Source: an uncultured Lachnospiraceae bacterium (GTDB lineage Bacteria > Bacillota > Clostridia > Lachnospirales > Lachnospiraceae). From it: a stretch of DNA of 27,840 nt. A program made the translations under genes and the position numbers. The notes beneath the pieces were generated by a model. That model searched no databases. It was not told where the DNA came from and saw only the letters and a program-made list of their open reading frames with translations. Where the stretch lies: NCBI GenBank assembly GCA_910584785.1, contig CAJUDX010000041.1, forward strand, positions 1 to 27,840, written 5' to 3'. Below are positions 25,168-27,840 of this stretch, one piece after another (position 1 is the stretch's first letter; each line of letters opens with the position of its first letter).

Positions 25168-25992
25168 TTACTTTTGCCGAAATACCGGATCTGCCGGATA
25201 ACCGCCGACCAATTTCTGCATTGTCCTGGGCACCGCATCTTTTGAATTTTTCCAGTCGGCATCCTTATTCCGATAATCGAATTTATCGATAAACCAGTCA
25301 ATATCTTCCTGCATCCGCTGTAAATTCTCTTCCATCAGCGCATACAATGCCAAGAGAACTTCTTCTTTATTCTTCCCGGAAAAACCTTCTTCACATGCAG
25401 AAAGAAGATCGGAAAAATGTGGCAGGCAAAACCCCTTCGACCGCTTTAATTGCTGTAAAAAATCTGGTTCCGTCTGCAGCAGGTGAAGAAAGGTACGGAT
25501 AATCTTCCCATAGGTATCTTCAAATTTCCGGCAGACATAACAGGTATTCTCTGATGCTTTCATCCAATAGGACTTGCCTCCATCCTCAGACGCCGACTTT
25601 TTTCTATCGCCTCTAACGCCCTTCTGTCCGGCAAGACGGGAAAACAGCGAGGGCTTTTCCTGATAAATTCCAGCCATTGGCTCCTGCGCCGAAGAGGAAG
25701 CCACCATTTTTCCTTTAGCCTGGGCACTTAACTGCCTGCGCATATGCTCCAGCCGTGTCTTTAAGATCCACGCATTTCCCAGAGAATTTCCATAATCGTA
25801 CATCATCTTTGTGTGATGGCGGCAAAATCCTGCCTGATCAGTTGCCCCCCGGATATCATCCTCCATATACGAAGCCCCCAAAACAAAACCTATCGTCTCC
25901 TGCTCTATCTTCCGCTCCAAATAACAGCAGGAACACTCGTCCGCTGCCTTTAGTGCATCTATAACCTCAATCGTATATAATTTTTCTTTCAT
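25168..25992 (-). CDS. DUF6062-like protein with two CxxC...CxxH modules
   Basis: This 274-residue soluble protein of unknown function resembles the DUF6062 family. It contains the same metal-binding pattern twice. The first copy has C20 and C23 then GFCRHH with C57 and H60; the second has C151 and C154 then GFCLPH with C189 and H192. The gap between pairs is 34 and 35 residues. The modules are separated by a Lys/Ser-rich low-complexity linker at about 88-147. The symmetry suggests two zinc or Fe-S sites from an internal duplication. ATG 25992 follows GGAG; the in-frame ATG at 26022 has no ribosome site. It is the first gene of the long unit leading to scpAB, dut and hflX. The family name is from memory. 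Confidence 0.75.
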   Translation of the reverse strand: MKEKLYTIEVIDALKAADECSCCYLERKIEQETIGFVLGASYMEDDIRGATDQAGFCRHHTKMMYDYGNSLGNAWILKTRLEHMRRQLSAQAKGKMVASSSAQEPMAGIYQEKPSLFSRLAGQKGVRGDRKKSASEDGGKSYWMKASENTCYVCRKFEDTYGKIIRTFLHLLQTEPDFLQQLKRSKGFCLPHFSDLLSACEEGFSGKNKEEVLLALYALMEENLQRMQEDIDWFIDKFDYRNKDADWKNSKDAVPRTMQKLVGGYPADPVFRQK

Positions 25993-26034
25993 CACTTCTC
26001 CATTCTGTCCCCATATCCGCAAGTTTCAAAGCTA

Positions 26035-26063
26035 AGTATAGCATACTTTCCAGCAATGGTAAA
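26035..26063 (-). promoter_or_regulatory. Sigma-A promoter of the DUF6062-scpAB-dut-hflX unit
   Basis: On the minus strand TTTACC (26058-26063) and TATACT (26035-26040) are separated by 17 bp, with an extended TGC. The start codon is about 40 bases downstream. It lies immediately after the carboxypeptidase terminator. Confidence 0.7.
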
Positions 26064-26078
26064 TGCAAAGTATACAGC

Positions 26079-26130
26079 AAAAGCCGCCCAACCCTTTGAT
26101 GTGCTATGTTCACTGGTCAGGACGGCTTTT
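26079..26130 (-). terminator. Terminator of the D-Ala-D-Ala carboxypeptidase gene
   Basis: AAAAGCCG (26079-26086) pairs with CGGCTTTT (26123-26130), with further partial pairing inside a loop of about 36 bases. On the minus strand it ends with GGCTTTTGC about 60 bases after the carboxypeptidase stop. The large loop makes it less certain than the other two terminators. Confidence 0.6.
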
Positions 26131-26190
26131 CTTTTTGCTTTTATTAAAGAACCTTTCTTTATTACCAATTGCGCATGATGCAGTTACCCT

Positions 26191-27384
26191 CTATATCTCC
26201 CCATTTGCCGCCAGGGCAAAACCATAATCCAGCAATGCTTTTGTATCGGTATAATGGGTTCCGCTTGCCTTCATAATCACAACAATCAGACGTACGCCAT
26301 TTTGTTCAACACAGGTCACCAGTGTATTCCCTGCTTTGGAAGTATAGCCGGTTTTTCCGCCCACCATCCCCGGATAGTAGCGCGAATCTGTCGAATACAG
26401 CATCTTATGCCCCATCGTTATTGTTTTAGGACCGCTGAGCTTGGTTGCGGGCATCTGGTAGGCTGTCGTCGTGGATATTTGAGAAATCACCGGATTTGCG
26501 TAGGCAGCGCGGGCAATCAGGGACATATCGTAAGGCGTAGTCATATGGGTAGCATTATTTAATCCGTTGGGATTAGCAAAATGTGTTCCTGTACATCCAA
26601 GCTGTGCTGCCCGGTTATTCATCATCAGGGCAAAATTATCCACACTTCCTCCCATGTGTTCAGCCAGACCATTCGCCACCTCATTTGCCGATTTCAGCAA
26701 AAGGGCGTACAGACTGTCCCTCACGGTAAGCTGATCGCCCTCCATAAGGCTGATAGTTACCGCTCCTGACTCCAAATTCGTCGTCGCTGTCCGCGAAAAA
26801 GTAACCACATCCTCCAGGCTGCAGTTTTCCACAGTCAGCAGAGCAGTCATAATTTTGGTAATGCTGGCCGGATAAAACGGCATCTTCCCATTTTTCTCAA
26901 AAAGGATCTGGCCCGTCCCACAGTTTAGCAAAACCGCGCCCTCCGCAGCAACCACCGGCGCCGACACCTTGGAAGAACCTGAAAAAACCGTCCCTTCTAG
27001 GGCAGAAGGCTGGCTTACGGTTTCGGATGGGCCAGTTTCTGCCGAGGGAGAATTGGTTTCTGCTGATGGAGGGACTGTTTCCGACGGACTGGTTTCTTCC
27101 GGCGGATTAACTGTTGTGGGCAAAGTCGTCTCCCCTGGCGGATTAAGAACTGCCGCATTATTTTCCTGGGAGGAACCACCTTCCACTACCAGAGCCCCAT
27201 TTATCCCTGAACTGCCTAAGGGCTGTCCCTGACCTACATCTGCTGTTGTTTCCGACGTAACCCCAGGTGTCAGCGGGTTAGGCGGAACATATTCGATAGC
27301 AAAGGATGTGCTGCTGCACCATAAACTAATTGCCGCTCCCAGGCAAAACAGACGCATTCCCATTGAATATCTTTTCCTTTTCAT
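26191..27384 (-). CDS. D-alanyl-D-alanine carboxypeptidase (PBP5/DacF-like), secreted
   Basis: A 397-residue serine carboxypeptidase that trims the terminal D-Ala of peptidoglycan stem peptides. A signal peptide (about 1-29, ending SFA) precedes a long linker at about 40-140 rich in Pro, Ser, Thr and Glu, with near-repeats such as PSAETN, PSAETG and PSETV. The penicillin-binding catalytic domain then shows SITK (S174-K177), SAN (S232-N234) and KTG (344-346). It ends at the catalytic domain: the PBP5 C-terminal beta domain and amphipathic membrane anchor are missing. The linker may instead let it span or associate with the wall. ATG 27384 is ten bases after GGAGG; the frame open to 27426 lacks a ribosome site. 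It has its own promoter and terminator. Confidence 0.93.
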   Translation of the reverse strand: MKRKRYSMGMRLFCLGAAISLWCSSTSFAIEYVPPNPLTPGVTSETTADVGQGQPLGSSGINGALVVEGGSSQENNAAVLNPPGETTLPTTVNPPEETSPSETVPPSAETNSPSAETGPSETVSQPSALEGTVFSGSSKVSAPVVAAEGAVLLNCGTGQILFEKNGKMPFYPASITKIMTALLTVENCSLEDVVTFSRTATTNLESGAVTISLMEGDQLTVRDSLYALLLKSANEVANGLAEHMGGSVDNFALMMNNRAAQLGCTGTHFANPNGLNNATHMTTPYDMSLIARAAYANPVISQISTTTAYQMPATKLSGPKTITMGHKMLYSTDSRYYPGMVGGKTGYTSKAGNTLVTCVEQNGVRLIVVIMKASGTHYTDTKALLDYGFALAANGEI

Positions 27385-27498
27385 GAACAAAATTCCTCCG
27401 TTTTTTCTAAGAATTTTCTGTATCATTTATCTTGCAGTTGCGCAGCATTAGAACACCTTTAAATAAAATTCAGCAAGCTGATATAAACTTCACTATAC

Positions 27499-27556
27499 TT
27501 AAACAGCCTAATTCTTAAACGCAATATTTAAACAGCTTTAATTCTTAAACGCAATT
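27499..27556. repeat. Duplicated 29/30-bp unit in the carboxypeptidase leader
   Basis: A unit beginning TTAAACAGC and ending CTTAAACGCAAT occurs at 27499-27527 and again, with one inserted base and few changes, at 27528-27556. It lies in the predicted 5' leader of about 180 bases between the promoter at 27566-27595 and the carboxypeptidase ATG. TTAAAC occurs four times in it. It could be an operator pair or a simple duplication. Confidence 0.75.
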
Positions 27557-27565
27557 CTATCAAAA

Positions 27566-27595
27566 AGTATACCACGGAGTTTTTCTTATGGTCAA
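27566..27595 (-). promoter_or_regulatory. Sigma-A promoter upstream of the carboxypeptidase gene
   Basis: On the minus strand TTGACC (27590-27595, five of six consensus bases) and TATACT (27566-27571) are separated by 18 bp. It would give a leader of about 175 bases before the ATG at 27384. A TATAGT nearer the gene lacks a good -35. Confidence 0.6.
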
Positions 27596-27623
27596 TTTCT
27601 ATTTCCTTGCATTTTTCTTACTA

Positions 27624-27840
27624 AACCTTTATGCGCCCACAAATGGTCGTACCACCATAAATAAACGTCTGCTGGGCGCACTTGGAATACCTGAACTTAG
27701 ACCGCCTAATCGGCGGTGAACTTTTACAGTAACCTTTATGCGCCCACAAATGGTCGTACCACCATAAATAAACGTCTGCTGGGCACACTTGGAATACCTG
27801 AACTTAGACCGCCTAATCGGCGGTGAACTTTTACAGTAAC
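27624..27840. repeat. Tandem array of a 107-bp palindrome-rich unit
   Basis: Copy 1 is 27624-27730, copy 2 is 27731-27837, and a third begins at 27838 and leaves the window. The copies differ by a single base (G27678 versus A27785). Each has three nested or adjacent inverted repeats. In copy 1 these are TGCGCCCA (27632-27639) with TGGGCGCA (27673-27680), ATGGT (27643-27647) with ACCAT (27654-27658), and ACCGCC (27701-27706) with GGCGGT (27712-27717). The last is flanked by direct GAACTT repeats. No ribosome site or persistent frame is present, and 107 is not a multiple of three. There is no T-tract, so it is not a simple terminator. I do not recognise the element. Confidence 0.95.

Noticed and set aside
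26969..27232. Plus-strand 87-codon frame with Ser/Val/Gly repeats
   Set aside because: It is the antisense of the carboxypeptidase Pro/Ser/Thr linker; the repeats come from the real gene and it has no ribosome site.
27624..27840. CRISPR array or integron attC array as explanation of the 107-bp repeats
   Set aside because: There are no variable spacers between identical short repeats and no cassettes; the whole unit is repeated head to tail.
27624..27840. Coding repeat protein in the 107-bp array
   Set aside because: Open frames of about 32 codons exist on both strands within a unit but meet stop codons, and the unit length is not a multiple of three, so no frame continues across copies.

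Overview
This window looks like a chromosomal segment of an anaerobic, low-to-mid GC Gram-positive bacterium, most likely Clostridia of the Lachnospiraceae type. The evidence is the gene set: an NfnAB-type bifurcating transhydrogenase, an oxygen-sensitive class III ribonucleotide reductase, AddAB, a ScpA/ScpB pair, a DUF975 membrane protein and a DUF6062-like protein. Genes carry strong GGAGG-type Shine-Dalgarno sites, and promoters are of sigma-A type with 16-18 bp spacers. Almost every gene is on the minus strand; the only supported plus-strand gene is at 16668-17126. The taxonomic placement is inference from content, not from a search.

Left part (1-8979, read right to left on the minus strand). 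There is a ThyX-like protein with dihydrofolate reductase (folate and nucleotide metabolism). Next come an aldose-1-epimerase-family protein, NfnA and NfnB, apparently one transcript from a promoter at 7690-7718 to a terminator at 4321-4369. Then a two-component system (OmpR-type regulator and HAMP histidine kinase) with a PhoP-box-like array next to its promoter, a DUF975 membrane protein fused to an FHA-like domain, and a truncated secreted protein at the edge.

Middle (9083-19725). The addB-addA operon (double-strand break repair) has its own promoter. It is divergent from a small membrane-anchored protein that resembles the FMN-binding domain but lacks the flavinylation motif. This convergently meets nrdD, an anaerobic ribonucleotide reductase with a C-terminal redoxin domain. 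The nrdD promoter overlaps or adjoins NrdR-box-like sequences.

Right part (19903-27840). One long minus-strand transcription unit probably starts at 26035-26063. It carries a DUF6062-like double CxxC/CxxH protein, a YkuE-like metallophosphatase, scpA, scpB, dut, a TPR lipoprotein and hflX. Upstream of it lies a secreted D-Ala-D-Ala carboxypeptidase with a long Pro/Ser/Thr linker and its own promoter. The right end is non-coding and contains a nearly perfect tandem array of a 107-bp palindrome-rich unit that runs off the window.

The gene content is mostly housekeeping. The least explained items are the 107-bp array, the ThyX-like protein without the catalytic RHR motif, the duplicated CxxC/CxxH protein in the scpAB operon, and two terminators whose U-tract flanks have been tandemly duplicated.
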